A stretch of DNA of 64,000 bases from Armatimonadota bacterium (GCA_018268255.1 JAFDWX010000002.1:110862-174861), one strand, 5' to 3'. Positions 15,970 through 24,616 are shown, counted from the first letter of the stretch. Notes: a model not told the origin generated them from the letters alone. Program-made: numbers and translations.

Positions 15970-17406
15970 TTAGTCGTTGGCGGTTAGATCGGCCTTGCGG
16001 GCTCGAGCCAAATCGCTCTTGATCAGGTCAAGTTTGCCTTGGGTGGAGAGTCGAGATGCGGCAGCTCGGGCTACGCTGAGCTTGTCCAGGTTCTCGTCAC
16101 ACACATCAAGGAGATACTTGGCGTACGGAGCGTTGTGCACTCCGTAGTCACCGGATCGGATGACGAAGTAGTAGTTGTGGCGAGCTCGCTTGATCTCGAT
16201 GGGCACTCCAGTCTGAGCTGGGGCAGTGAAGCCTTCAGCCGTAATGTTGCTGGTGTACTCCCAGAAGAGATCGTTGCCGAATTTCGCCTTCGCCCACGCT
16301 TCCATTCGCGTCCGAACTTCCACGAGTCGATTGAGCACTTCAGACTTGATCGATGTTGCACGAGCAGCAGCGTCCGCAGCCGTATGGCATGGGGAACAAC
16401 CCGTATCGAAGCTCACCGTAAAGGTGTGTCGCGAATCGGGCATATGGCACTTCGTACATTGGCCAGGAGCCTGTGCGTGTGCCGTATTCTGCTGGACCGC
16501 TCCGGTACCTTCAACACCACCGAAGCCCATCAGCATCTGCATTTGGTTGCTGTCGTGCATGCTCGGTCGGGCCGTTCCAGAGGTCAGCTTGGCATCGCTC
16601 GGGTCGGTTCCTCGTCCGTTATGGCACTGGGCGCACGTATGGTTGTAGTTGGTAAAGACAGCAGCTGTCTTGCCGGGTGCAATGTCAGTCGTATCAGTGT
16701 TAAAGACCTTTTTGCGCAACTGAGCTTCTTCACCGTTCTGGGTGAGGTTGCCGGTTGCCTTGTGGGGGCTGTGGCACGATACGCAGTCAGCGGAGTGGGG
16801 AACCTCGTTGATCGTCTCTTCAGCGATTGCTCGAATCTCGTCATCGGTTGCCGTTCCGAGATCTTTCCCGCCTTCAACGTATTCAGCGCGAACCAAGCCG
16901 CTGTGGCATGCGATACATCGCGAGCTGCGGCCATAGGTGGCCGGATTCACGATCGCTTCTTCGACAGGATCCGCGATGAGTTTCGCGTGGCCCGAGAAGT
17001 TGTATTGGTCCGCGATAGGACCGTGGCATTGAGCACAAACCTTGGGGTCCGTGATCTTGGGGAATGCAAGAATGTTGGTTTCAGTTGGATTTGCTTTGTG
17101 TGCACTGCCGGGACCGTGGCAGCTTTCGCAAGTTACGCCCTTGCTATAGTGCTTCGTGTCCTTCCAGTGCGCGTAGATGGGGTCATCCGGGCCGCGGCCA
17201 CCGTGACAATCGGCGCATTCTTCAGGGGTGATTGAGCTGGCAGCTTTCTGCTCATCGCTGAGAAGAGCTAAGAAATCTGCGCTCACTGAACCCTGTCCAC
17301 CATTATCGGTGGTCGGCCCGCCGACGCCACCGCAACTCTGGAGTGCCAGAATTGCAGCCACAACGGGGATGGACGCAAGCAACGATAGTAATAATCGTTT
17401 TTTCAT
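15970..17406 (-). CDS. Octaheme c-type cytochrome lipoprotein
   Basis: A 478-residue lipoprotein with start ATG 17406, preceded by GGAGGG; an upstream ATG at 17439 is less likely. The signal peptide ends in LALQSC, a lipobox. Eight CXXCH sites follow: CADCH, CESCH, CAQCH, CIACH, CVSCH, CAQCH, CTKCH and CSPCH. After the last heme comes a helical region and RARHNYYFVIRSGDYGVHNAPYAKYLL, which recalls the C-terminal helices of octaheme/NrfA-type multiheme cytochromes. Placed next to an MtrB-like barrel, it is a candidate surface or periplasm-facing electron carrier. An enzymatic role (nitrite or hydroxylamine chemistry) cannot be excluded. Confidence 0.88.
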   Translation of the reverse strand: MKKRLLLSLLASIPVVAAILALQSCGGVGGPTTDNGGQGSVSADFLALLSDEQKAASSITPEECADCHGGRGPDDPIYAHWKDTKHYSKGVTCESCHGPGSAHKANPTETNILAFPKITDPKVCAQCHGPIADQYNFSGHAKLIADPVEEAIVNPATYGRSSRCIACHSGLVRAEYVEGGKDLGTATDDEIRAIAEETINEVPHSADCVSCHSPHKATGNLTQNGEEAQLRKKVFNTDTTDIAPGKTAAVFTNYNHTCAQCHNGRGTDPSDAKLTSGTARPSMHDSNQMQMLMGFGGVEGTGAVQQNTAHAQAPGQCTKCHMPDSRHTFTVSFDTGCSPCHTAADAAARATSIKSEVLNRLVEVRTRMEAWAKAKFGNDLFWEYTSNITAEGFTAPAQTGVPIEIKRARHNYYFVIRSGDYGVHNAPYAKYLLDVCDENLDKLSVARAAASRLSTQGKLDLIKSDLARARKADLTAND

Positions 17407-17455
17407 GATCGCCCTCCGCTCATATGTTGTTTTCTCCATCGAATGGATTGCATGT

Positions 17456-19120
17456 CTAAAATCTCACCGTATATCGCGCTGACAAAATCGTCGCTCGATA
17501 TCCTGTAATTCCGTACAACTTGTCCGTTTGCCTCCATGGAGCAATCAGAAGTTCGACCTTATGGTCCTCTCCCAGCTGCTTGTAGACCGACAGAGTGAGC
17601 TGTGTCCCCGAAACGTCTCCGCTCGAATAGTAGTTCAGGCTAGCTGAGCCACCCAGAGTCGCATCCTTGGTGTAGTTAAAACCGAGGGCTGCGTTTCTCG
17701 CGTTGGGGAAGTAAAAATCAAGGTATTGGCCGCTATCGCTGCCCTGCACCTTGAAGTTATCGAATGCCACTTCACCGAACAGGCTGACTTGCGGAGTAGC
17801 GATGAAACTTCCTCCGAACGCCAGATTGTTCCAGCGCATTTCGACGCCGCGCTGGCGGTTTTGATGGAACCGATAAGTGTGAGCCGCGTAGACTTGCACC
17901 TTATCGTTTCCGCCATCCAGCTTGGTTTGCAGCATGGCCTTGTCATCCCAGATCATCTGTCGAGTGTCCTGGGTTTGCACAACGGCCGATCTCAGAAGAT
18001 CCTGATAGGAACCTCGAATGGTCAATCGTGCGGGGCCGAGCTTGCCTGCAAGCCGTGCGTCGAATTCGTTGTACTTCGGCACGTCGACAAACGTGTGATC
18101 CTTTCGCACACGCTCGGTTTCCTGGTGCTTGTAGCCCAATTGCACCGACCACTTGTTGAAGTGGTGCATCAATCGTGCTGAGGTCACCAGTCGCTTGCGA
18201 ATGTAAGCGTTTTGAATATTGTTGAAGTCATAGTCTGTTCGGCCCAGATGGAACTGGAGACCTGTAGACGGACCCATGTCAATATTGCCGCCGAGAGCGT
18301 ACGTCTTGATATTGCTGGACGCCAATCCGGACTGCTCGATTCGAGCGTAACCGAATGATCCTTCCAAGCTCATCACATCGCCGAGATCGTGCGAGTAGCT
18401 AGCTGTGTATTGCTTCTGCAATGTCTTTGGCTGTGCGCCGGTGACATCGCTGGTGCGACGGCTAGCCACCGCCAAGTTCAGATTGCCCTCCAGAACTTTG
18501 CCTCCGACTCCAACGGCCAACACCTCATTGCGAGTGTGGTCGCCGTCACGGGGGGCTGGGTATCTGTTTTGGCGATCGAACGAGTGGTACTTGGCAAATG
18601 CGCCGATTCCTGGAGCGATGGATTGGTCGATTGTGTAATCGACATCACGTCGCTCGCTTAGACCCTTAGTGCGCCAATCTTTGGTGTAGAAGCCGTATTC
18701 TGTGCGAATGCCTCGAATGACGGTGTGACCGTTGTTCAAGATCGCAAGGCCTTGGAGGACATTGTCTTGGCGAGGAAATCCTCTGCCGATGAACTTTGCC
18801 CACGCTCGGCCTTCTGTTCCTGGAGCAAGGAGTCGGAAATTGTGAATTCCGAAGCCTTCCGGGATACGGGCGTGCTGCTTGAGATTGACATTGCCTCGAG
18901 ACGAGGTGTAGCCAATGCTGAACTCGTTTCGTTTGACCGGAGCTTCCTTTTCCTCGGAGTCCGAAGTCTGATCAGCTGGCTGCTCGTTCGCCGGGTCAGC
19001 CGGCTGCGCCGTTTCGGTCGCGGGCGGATCCTGTTTGGTCTCTTCCTGAGCCCATCCGGCAGTCGCGGCCATCGCTAGGATCGCCATCGTGCCGGTCGAG
19101 AGCCATACTTTAAGTTTCAT
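17456..19120 (-). CDS. MtrB/PioB-like outer-membrane beta-barrel
   Basis: A 554-residue outer-membrane protein with start ATG 19120 after GGAGGG. Signal peptide (MKLKVWLSTGTMAILAMAA, cleavage near GWAQ) is followed by a Pro/Glu/Thr linker. The rest alternates polar and aromatic residues in many amphipathic strands (YTASYSHDLGDVMSLEGSFGY) and ends in YTVRF, the C-terminal Phe signature of barrels. Flanking decaheme and octaheme genes make it the sheath of a porin-cytochrome complex. I do not see the N-terminal CXXC described for Shewanella MtrB. Assignment to the MtrB family rests on fold and context. Confidence 0.82.
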   Translation of the reverse strand: MKLKVWLSTGTMAILAMAATAGWAQEETKQDPPATETAQPADPANEQPADQTSDSEEKEAPVKRNEFSIGYTSSRGNVNLKQHARIPEGFGIHNFRLLAPGTEGRAWAKFIGRGFPRQDNVLQGLAILNNGHTVIRGIRTEYGFYTKDWRTKGLSERRDVDYTIDQSIAPGIGAFAKYHSFDRQNRYPAPRDGDHTRNEVLAVGVGGKVLEGNLNLAVASRRTSDVTGAQPKTLQKQYTASYSHDLGDVMSLEGSFGYARIEQSGLASSNIKTYALGGNIDMGPSTGLQFHLGRTDYDFNNIQNAYIRKRLVTSARLMHHFNKWSVQLGYKHQETERVRKDHTFVDVPKYNEFDARLAGKLGPARLTIRGSYQDLLRSAVVQTQDTRQMIWDDKAMLQTKLDGGNDKVQVYAAHTYRFHQNRQRGVEMRWNNLAFGGSFIATPQVSLFGEVAFDNFKVQGSDSGQYLDFYFPNARNAALGFNYTKDATLGGSASLNYYSSGDVSGTQLTLSVYKQLGEDHKVELLIAPWRQTDKLYGITGYRATILSARYTVRF

Positions 19121-19133
19121 CGTGAACCCTCCA

Positions 19134-20099
19134 TTACGGCTTAAGGAACCGCGGATCGCTATTGCTGCCGTGAGACGACGCATGGCATCCGGAATTCCAA
19201 CAGGTCTGGCCAGGATAGTGCTGGGCGAGTTTGTCGGTGTGGCACTGAGCGCAGAGACCTCGGGTCACTGAGTTCAGCATTTTGGGATTGTTCGTTCCGT
19301 GCGGCCGGTGGCATTCCTGGCAACCATCGCCAGTAAAGCCAGCTACCGGATCATGCTCGTAAATGAACGGTCCCGCTTTTTCGGTGTGACAGGTCACACA
19401 CTTACCCTTAAACATATCCTGAGTGGTCACGCCATTTTTCGATGGGTGAGCCGAGTGACAATCGCTGCAAGCCATCTTGCCCTCCGGTACCGGATGATGG
19501 TTTGCAGATCTAAATTCTGCGCTGACGGTCGGATGGCACGAGCCGCAGAGAGTTGCCTCATCGGCCTTGAGCATAAGCTTGGGGTCGACCTTGGCATCCA
19601 AAACGGTCGTGCGAGGATCGGATTTGACGGAAGCATGAGCTAAACCGTTTTCCGTATCCGTGTGAATCTGGTGACAGCTCACGCAAGCGACGTCTGCACG
19701 AGCGTGCTCTGTGCGCTTCCAGTGGCTTTCCGACATGGTCTTCTCGTGACAGCGCAGACATGCTGCCGAAGATTCCTTCGGGCTGAGTTTGGTGTAGGAG
19801 ATCACCTCGGCATTTTCTTCTGCCTGGTGGATGCGTCCCGGTCCGTGACAACCCTGACAGCCTTGCTTATCCAACGGAAGCTTGCTATCTGAAACAAGTG
19901 CCGAATGGGGCGAGGCGGAGAAGTTCTTGACCACGGAAGGGTGACACTCGCCGCAAGCCTCTTCATTCATGAAGTCGTCCGCAGTAGCGCGGGCGAATAG
20001 CTTTTCAGCGAAAGAAGCGTTCTTTCGCTGTGCGGTGCCAGTGAAACCGAACGAGAGCATCGCGATCCCCACGATTAGAACCAGGGCTTGGACTTTCAC
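19134..20099 (-). CDS. MtrA/DmsE-like decaheme c-type cytochrome
   Basis: A 321-residue periplasmic cytochrome. GTG start 20099 follows AGGAAGGA; a signal peptide covers about residues 1-24. There are nine CXXCH sites (CGECH, CQGCH, CLRCH, CVSCH, CGSCH, CSDCH, CVTCH, CQECH, CAQCH). A tenth, near the C-terminus, has two extra residues: CWNSGCH (CX4CH), making ten hemes like MtrA, DmsE and PioA. Those proteins sit inside an MtrB barrel and wire the periplasm to the outside. The gene directly precedes the barrel gene (13 nt), the same order of functions as mtrAB-type loci. Ten hemes is an inference that CX4CH is used. Confidence 0.9.
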   Translation of the reverse strand: MKVQALVLIVGIAMLSFGFTGTAQRKNASFAEKLFARATADDFMNEEACGECHPSVVKNFSASPHSALVSDSKLPLDKQGCQGCHGPGRIHQAEENAEVISYTKLSPKESSAACLRCHEKTMSESHWKRTEHARADVACVSCHQIHTDTENGLAHASVKSDPRTTVLDAKVDPKLMLKADEATLCGSCHPTVSAEFRSANHHPVPEGKMACSDCHSAHPSKNGVTTQDMFKGKCVTCHTEKAGPFIYEHDPVAGFTGDGCQECHRPHGTNNPKMLNSVTRGLCAQCHTDKLAQHYPGQTCWNSGCHASSHGSNSDPRFLKP

Positions 20100-20481
20100 T
20101 GTTTTTTCCTTCCTCGACTTGCCCCCACGGAATCCCTTCCGGGGACAACCCTCAATCTGAGTGTAGCCACGCCACCCGTTCTTAATTGGGGCCTTTTTGA
20201 ACCTGTTTTAGAAGGCATTTAGAATTCTAGGAACTTTTGAATTCAAAACCCTAAAAGTGTTTGAGTAAACGATTCGTCAAATTTGCGTCATAGGAATCAT
20301 TACAAAACCGTAATGTTTGCTTTCGGGCGGTCACTTTTGAACCTAGAGGCGCTATTGGACCATCTGCTGGAATGTTGACTGCTTTGCCGAAACGCCTCCC
20401 GTGGCCGATTCTGATGGAATTTCTATGGAGTTTCCTCGCACGACGATGGGCCGCGCGGTTTAGAGATCGTCAGGTCGCTCT
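20100..20481. other. Divergent regulatory gap upstream of the cytochrome run
   Basis: These 382 nt separate the minus-strand cytochrome run from the plus-strand SDR gene. A hairpin with CGGAA/TTCCG arms (20128-20132, 20137-20141), flanked by C and G runs, lies in the likely leader of the decaheme gene. Between 20190 and 20340 the DNA is AT-rich with CTTTTGAA-like words near 20194, 20233 and 20333. Promoters for both directions are expected here, but no convincing -35/-10 pair was found. Confidence 0.45.
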
Positions 20482-21357
20482 ATGAGTGCAACTCCAACAA
20501 AAGAACAAGATGACTCGACTCAACCGATGCAGCACCAGGACGATCAACCCGGCCAGCAGTCCCAGATGACCCCAGAGCCCGAGGTCGCTCCAAAACCGAA
20601 AGATGAAGGGAAGCTCGAAGGGAAAGTCGCGATCATCACGGGAGGCGATAGCGGGATCGGCCAATCTGTGGCCATTGCGTTTGCCGAGGAAGGCGCAGAT
20701 GTTGTCATTGCCTATTTATCTGAGGATGGCGACGCCCAGAAAACTCAAGCTGAAGTCGAGAATCGAGGTCGCCGCTGCATTATGGTGGCTGGGGACCTGG
20801 GACAGGAGGACCAGGCACGCAAAGTTGTGGATGCGGCCGTCCAAGAGTTTGGAAAGCTCGACGTTTTGGTGAACAACGCCGCCGAGCAGCATCCCCAAGA
20901 GTCCATCGAGAACATCTCGCAGGAGCAGTTAGAGAGGACTTTCCGAACGAACATCTTTTCCTATTTCTATATGGTGAAAGCCGCGATGCCACACCTTCAG
21001 GAAGGGGCGGCCATTATCAATACTGCTTCCGTTACGGCGTATCGTGGAAGCCCTGGCCTGCATGATTACAGTGCGACCAAAGGTGCGATTGTGGCGTTCA
21101 CCCGGTCGCTCTCAGGCTCGCTGGTCAAAAAGAAGATCCGGGTCAACGCAGTTGCGCCTGGGCCGATCTGGACTCCGCTGATCCCCAGCACGTTCCCAGC
21201 GGTGGAAGTCGATGACTTCGGCAAGCAGACTCCCATGCAACGCCCCGGTCAGCCTAACGAGGTTGCGCCGTGCTTTGTCTTCTTGGCTTCGGACGACTCC
21301 TCGTACATGACCGGCCAGGTATTGCATCCGAACGGTGGAGAAATAGTTAACGGTTAG
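20482..21357 (+). CDS. Short-chain dehydrogenase/reductase, YghA/YdaD-like
   Basis: A 291-residue SDR oxidoreductase. A polar N-terminal extension of about 45 residues (Gln/Pro/Glu-rich) precedes the Rossmann fold with cofactor motif TGGDSGIGQ (about 53-61), NNAA and catalytic YSATK (about 194-198). The extension and GAAIINTASVTAYRGSPGLHDYSATKGA are typical of the YghA / general stress protein 39 group, NAD(P)-dependent aldehyde or alcohol dehydrogenases linked to stress. It is convergent with, and overlaps by 4 nt, the MHS transporter. Confidence 0.92.
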   Translation: MSATPTKEQDDSTQPMQHQDDQPGQQSQMTPEPEVAPKPKDEGKLEGKVAIITGGDSGIGQSVAIAFAEEGADVVIAYLSEDGDAQKTQAEVENRGRRCIMVAGDLGQEDQARKVVDAAVQEFGKLDVLVNNAAEQHPQESIENISQEQLERTFRTNIFSYFYMVKAAMPHLQEGAAIINTASVTAYRGSPGLHDYSATKGAIVAFTRSLSGSLVKKKIRVNAVAPGPIWTPLIPSTFPAVEVDDFGKQTPMQRPGQPNEVAPCFVFLASDDSSYMTGQVLHPNGGEIVNG

Positions 21358-22730
21358 CTCGTTGAAGATGCCAAGTCGTCCTCTTCGATCCAACCCTCGG
21401 TGGTTTTACGCTCTTTAATGGCGAACATGCCAATAATGAAAGTCAAAATTGCAACAGTTATCGGATAAAAGAGGCCCGCATAGATGCTACCTGTCCTTGC
21501 CACAATGAGTGTCGCTATAAAGGGTACAAGCCCACCAAATACGCCGTTGCCGATGTGATAGGGAAGCGACATTGAAGTATAGCGAACCTTGGTAGGGAAA
21601 AGTTCGACCAAAAAGGCAGCAATTGGTCCGTAGACCATAGTCACAAAGATGACTTGGATAAAGACTAGAAACACCAAAGCTCCATAGTCGGGTTTAAAAA
21701 ACTGGACCGTGGGGTTTTGGGGATCGAAGCCAGCAGCTGAAACCATCGCTCGATAAATCGGTAGATAGGACAGTGCCGCAATCAAGCATCCGGCCATCAT
21801 CAAAGGTTTTCGCCCGATTCTGTCGCTCAAATGGCCGCACAACACGAAGAACGGAGTAGCCAATATGAGCGCCACACAGACAATCCAACTCGCATCCACC
21901 AGACTCAGTTTCAGGACTTTCTGGAGGAAGGAATGAGCGTAGAATTGCCCGGTGTACCATACAACGCCTTGGCCCGCTGTCGCACCGAACAACGCAAGCA
22001 ATACAAACTTTCGGTTTTCCGGATTTCCAAAACTCTCTTTGATGGGATTGGTTGCGGCTTTACCAGATTCTTTGAGTTGGGTAAACAGTGGGGATTCTCG
22101 GAGTTTTGATCTGATCAATATGGCAAGAACTACGAGGATGCCAGAAAGGTAAAAGGGCAACCGCCAACCCCAATCTTTGAAGGCGGATTCACCGAGAGCC
22201 TGTTGGGTGGCCACGATAACGAGCAAAGCCGTCAGAAGACCCAAAGATGCTGTTGTCTGGATGAATCCAGTATAGAAACCTTTGCGATTTGACGGAGCGT
22301 GTTCCGCTACATAGGTTGTGGCGCCTCCATACTCCCCTCCGATAGCCAAACCCTGGATCAATCGCAACAAGACTAGCAGCATCGGAGCAACGATTCCGAT
22401 TTGCGCATAAGTGGGAATCAAGCCTACCGCAACGGTGGAGACCCCCATGATTAAGAGCGTGACCATAAAGGCGTGCTTGCGTCCCACAAGGTCGCCCATC
22501 CGGCCGAAGACCAACGCGCCAAAGGGGCGAACGATAAATCCGGCTGCAAACGTGGCCAACGTATTGAGATAGCCCGCAGTGGGATTATCTTTCGGGAAGT
22601 AGTTCACCGCAATGATGGAACTCAACACACCGAAGAGGTAGAAGTCGTACCACTCGATGAGCGTTCCGCCCGATGAAGCTACGATAATCTTGCGCAGCTC
22701 GCCGCCATTGGTCTCAGCCATGGGGCGCAT
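21354..22730 (-). CDS. MFS transporter, metabolite:H+ symporter (MHS) family
   Basis: A 458-residue, 12-helix inner-membrane transporter. SSGGTLIEWYDFYLFG at the start, GRMGDLVGRKHAFM in the helix 2-3 loop and QGLAIGGEYGGATTYVAEHAP are signatures of the MHS family (ProP, ShiA, KgtP, citrate carriers). It likely imports an organic acid or osmolyte with protons. The start may be ATG 22730 or ATG 22721 (MAETNGGE). It lies downstream of hpd on the same strand, but a strong stem-loop separates them. Confidence 0.92.
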   Translation of the reverse strand: MRPMAETNGGELRKIIVASSGGTLIEWYDFYLFGVLSSIIAVNYFPKDNPTAGYLNTLATFAAGFIVRPFGALVFGRMGDLVGRKHAFMVTLLIMGVSTVAVGLIPTYAQIGIVAPMLLVLLRLIQGLAIGGEYGGATTYVAEHAPSNRKGFYTGFIQTTASLGLLTALLVIVATQQALGESAFKDWGWRLPFYLSGILVVLAILIRSKLRESPLFTQLKESGKAATNPIKESFGNPENRKFVLLALFGATAGQGVVWYTGQFYAHSFLQKVLKLSLVDASWIVCVALILATPFFVLCGHLSDRIGRKPLMMAGCLIAALSYLPIYRAMVSAAGFDPQNPTVQFFKPDYGALVFLVFIQVIFVTMVYGPIAAFLVELFPTKVRYTSMSLPYHIGNGVFGGLVPFIATLIVARTGSIYAGLFYPITVAILTFIIGMFAIKERKTTEGWIEEDDLASSTS

Positions 22731-22757
22731 TTTGCCACAAAGGGAAGCACCCTAGCG

Positions 22758-22787
22758 CCGTTCTGAGTGAGAAATCACTCAGAACGG
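22758..22787 (-). terminator. Strong stem-loop after hpd
   Basis: A perfect 13-bp stem CCGTTCTGAGTGA/TCACTCAGAACGG closes a GAAA tetraloop (22771-22774). It follows the hpd stop on the minus strand. No T-run follows, so it may act as an mRNA end stabiliser as much as a terminator. Confidence 0.65.
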
Positions 22788-22795
22788 TGGCTGAA

Positions 22796-23884
22796 TTACA
22801 GGGTTCCGCGCAAGGCTTGTTCCCGCTCGATCGCTTCGAACAGAGCCTTGAAGTTGCCTTTGCCGAAGCTGGTGGCTCCCTTGCGGTGGATGATTTCGTA
22901 GAACAGCGTTGGGCGATCGGTGACCGGCTTGGTGAAAATCTGAAGTAAATAGCCCTCGTCATCCCGGTCGACGAGAATTCCCAGATCGGCCAGAACATCG
23001 ATATCCTCTTCGATATCGCCGACTCGGTCACCCAGCATGTCGTAATAGGCCCGCGGAACGCTGAGGAACTGAATCCCTCTGGCTCTCAACCGAGAGACCG
23101 TGTGGATGATGTCATCGGTGCGAAGGGCAACGTGTTGAACACCGGCTCCGCCAAAAAACTCCAGGAATTCATCGATTTGGCTCTTTTTCTTGCCCTCGGC
23201 TGGTTCGTTGATGGGGAATTTTACGCGCCCGTTCCCGCTCGCCATTACCTTGGACATCAGGGCGGTGTAGTCGGTTGAAATGTCCTGGTCGTCGAAACTG
23301 ATCAGGTTCGAAAAGCCGAGGACATCCGAATACCACTTCACCCAGTAGTTCATCCTTCCCAACTCCACGTTGCCGACGCAGTGGTCAACGTCGATGATTC
23401 CGATCGGATCTCCAGGTTCATTTTCAATCCTATACCCTGGCATAAAGTGTCCGTCGTATCGGTCGGCATTGACGAAACTGTGCACCGTGTCGCCATAAAT
23501 CTGGATCGATGCAATTCGGACCGATCCTCGATCGTCTTCCAGCGAAAATGGAGTCCGGGCGATTTCAGCTCCGCGTTCCACCGCAGTTCGAAATGCTTCA
23601 TCCACATCGTCGACTTCAAAAGCGATGTCCTGGACAAAGTCGCCATGTTCGGCAATTTTGCTGGCCATGGGATGCCCGGGACGAATGGGAGCGGAGAAGA
23701 CGAGTTTTAGGTCACCTTGTTCCAGGAGATAGCCGACCTCGTCCTTGGATCCAGTTTCGAGACCGTAGTAGCCCGTGATGTTGAAGCCGAAAGTGTGCTG
23801 ATAAAAGAAGGCGGCCTGGCGTGCGTTGTTCACGTAGTGGCGAATGTGATGAACCTTGCGAATGGGAAAAGTATCCTGCGTCAT
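22796..23884 (-). CDS. hpd: 4-hydroxyphenylpyruvate dioxygenase
   Basis: A 362-residue Fe(II) enzyme converting 4-hydroxyphenylpyruvate to homogentisate in tyrosine breakdown. Two vicinal-oxygen-chelate halves are visible. The iron ligands lie in IDVDHCVGNV, GVQHVALRTDDI and TLFYEIIHRKG (His, His, Glu). Length is normal. Neighbouring homogentisate dioxygenase or fumarylacetoacetase genes are absent from the window. Upstream is the gene-free repeat region. Confidence 0.96.
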   Translation of the reverse strand: MTQDTFPIRKVHHIRHYVNNARQAAFFYQHTFGFNITGYYGLETGSKDEVGYLLEQGDLKLVFSAPIRPGHPMASKIAEHGDFVQDIAFEVDDVDEAFRTAVERGAEIARTPFSLEDDRGSVRIASIQIYGDTVHSFVNADRYDGHFMPGYRIENEPGDPIGIIDVDHCVGNVELGRMNYWVKWYSDVLGFSNLISFDDQDISTDYTALMSKVMASGNGRVKFPINEPAEGKKKSQIDEFLEFFGGAGVQHVALRTDDIIHTVSRLRARGIQFLSVPRAYYDMLGDRVGDIEEDIDVLADLGILVDRDDEGYLLQIFTKPVTDRPTLFYEIIHRKGATSFGKGNFKALFEAIEREQALRGTL

Positions 23885-23926
23885 TGGGGGAAACTCCTAA
23901 TCTGGCAATTATATCTGCCTTCTACG

Positions 23927-23970
23927 GCCGAGGATGCTGCTGACTTTCTCTAATCGGCACAAACCGCATA
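23927..23970 (-). pseudogene. Possible remnant of a duplicated gene 3' end
   Basis: ACGGCCGAGGAT, then CTNCTGA, and (after a 2-nt shift) AAACCGCAT also occur at 24603-24653, where they are the C-terminal codons of the hypothetical gene 24617-25633. Here no matching frame continues, suggesting a decayed copy. Confidence 0.4.
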
Positions 23971-24017
23971 TGTCTGCGCTGCGAGGACCTCAGCGCCCGC
24001 TCTGGCCATAAATGTCC

Positions 24018-24096
24018 CCAGCCCCGGCCCAGAGGCCAATCCCCGAGATGGGACCCCGACGCTCGCGCGTCGCCCATCTCGCCGCCCCGGGGCTGG
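24018..24096. repeat. Nested-hairpin repeat, copy 5
   Basis: Three nested perfect stems: CCAGCCCCGG/CCGGGGCTGG (24018-24027, 24087-24096), CGAGATGGG/CCCATCTCG (24044-24052, 24073-24081) and CGACGC/GCGTCG (24057-24062, 24067-24072) with loop TCGC. Same architecture as copy 3, with different but still paired arms. Confidence 0.78.
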
Positions 24097-24127
24097 AAAG
24101 TAGCTCCTCATTAGATTGATCGCGTGT

Positions 24128-24170
24128 TTGGACCCCCCCGGCCTAAAGGCCACCCCTCCGGTGGAGGGGA
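24128..24170 (+). repeat. C-rich REP-like repeat, copy B
   Basis: Contains CCCCGGCCTAAAGGCC followed by ACCCCTCCGGTGGAGGGGAA. It matches copy A closely and has the same two small hairpins. Confidence 0.75.
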
Positions 24171-24483
24171 ATGATGCGCGCATGAATGCTTGGCGGCTGG
24201 TAGCCAACCTCCCTTCGCTCTCCGATTGGTGCCGATAGCCACGCAATCGAGGGGACCGAAACTCAACCTAGACACCGTACTGACCCGAAGTCGAAAGCTG
24301 ATGTAAAGCCGCATGCGGGATTCCCCGCCTAATGAGAGAATGACGCGGGGACGAGTGCTTTGCGGGAAGAAGCCACTCTCGTTTGACTTCCGGATGGATG
24401 CCAAAGAAGCTGAAAAATCGGTCGAATCTCTACTCACACAGCGGGTCTTTCGAGGATCAACGCCAAGGAAATTCACCATGCGA

Positions 24484-24526
24484 AATTCCCCTCCGCCGGA
24501 GGGGTGCCCGCAGGGTGGGGTGGTCC
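24484..24526 (-). repeat. C-rich REP-like repeat, copy C (inverted)
   Basis: On the minus strand it reads GGACCACCCCACCCTGCGGG then CACCCCTCCGGCGGAGGGGA. Opposite in orientation to copy B, about 315 nt away. Confidence 0.75.
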
Positions 24527-24616
24527 ATGACCGAACCTTCGCGGAAGTAATTGTCCCCGGGGGCCGAAAATCGTCGGTGAACTGCCCACCGATTCAGCCG
24601 TCAACGGCCGAGGATC

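Larger units (their letters stand above)
23885..24616. other. Repeat-rich gene-free region
   Basis: About 730 nt without a supported gene. It contains a nested-hairpin repeat (24018-24096) and two inverted copies of the C-rich repeat (24128-24170 and 24484-24526). A stretch at 23927-23970 resembles the 3' end of the neighbouring gene (24603-24653) and may be a decayed duplicate. Open frames here are short and mutually inconsistent. Confidence 0.6.

Noticed and set aside
16039..17235. 398-residue open frame on the + strand
   Set aside because: Antisense of the octaheme lipoprotein, which has eight CXXCH sites, a lipobox and a strong SD.
15970..17406. Octaheme protein as a nitrite or hydroxylamine oxidoreductase
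   Set aside because: No CXXCK or other catalytic heme motif was found, and the lipobox plus barrel neighbour favour electron transfer. It is kept only as an alternative.
24128..24526. The inverted C-rich repeats as insertion-sequence ends
   Set aside because: The roughly 315 nt between them contain no transposase frame, and the same repeat occurs alone at 3438-3486.
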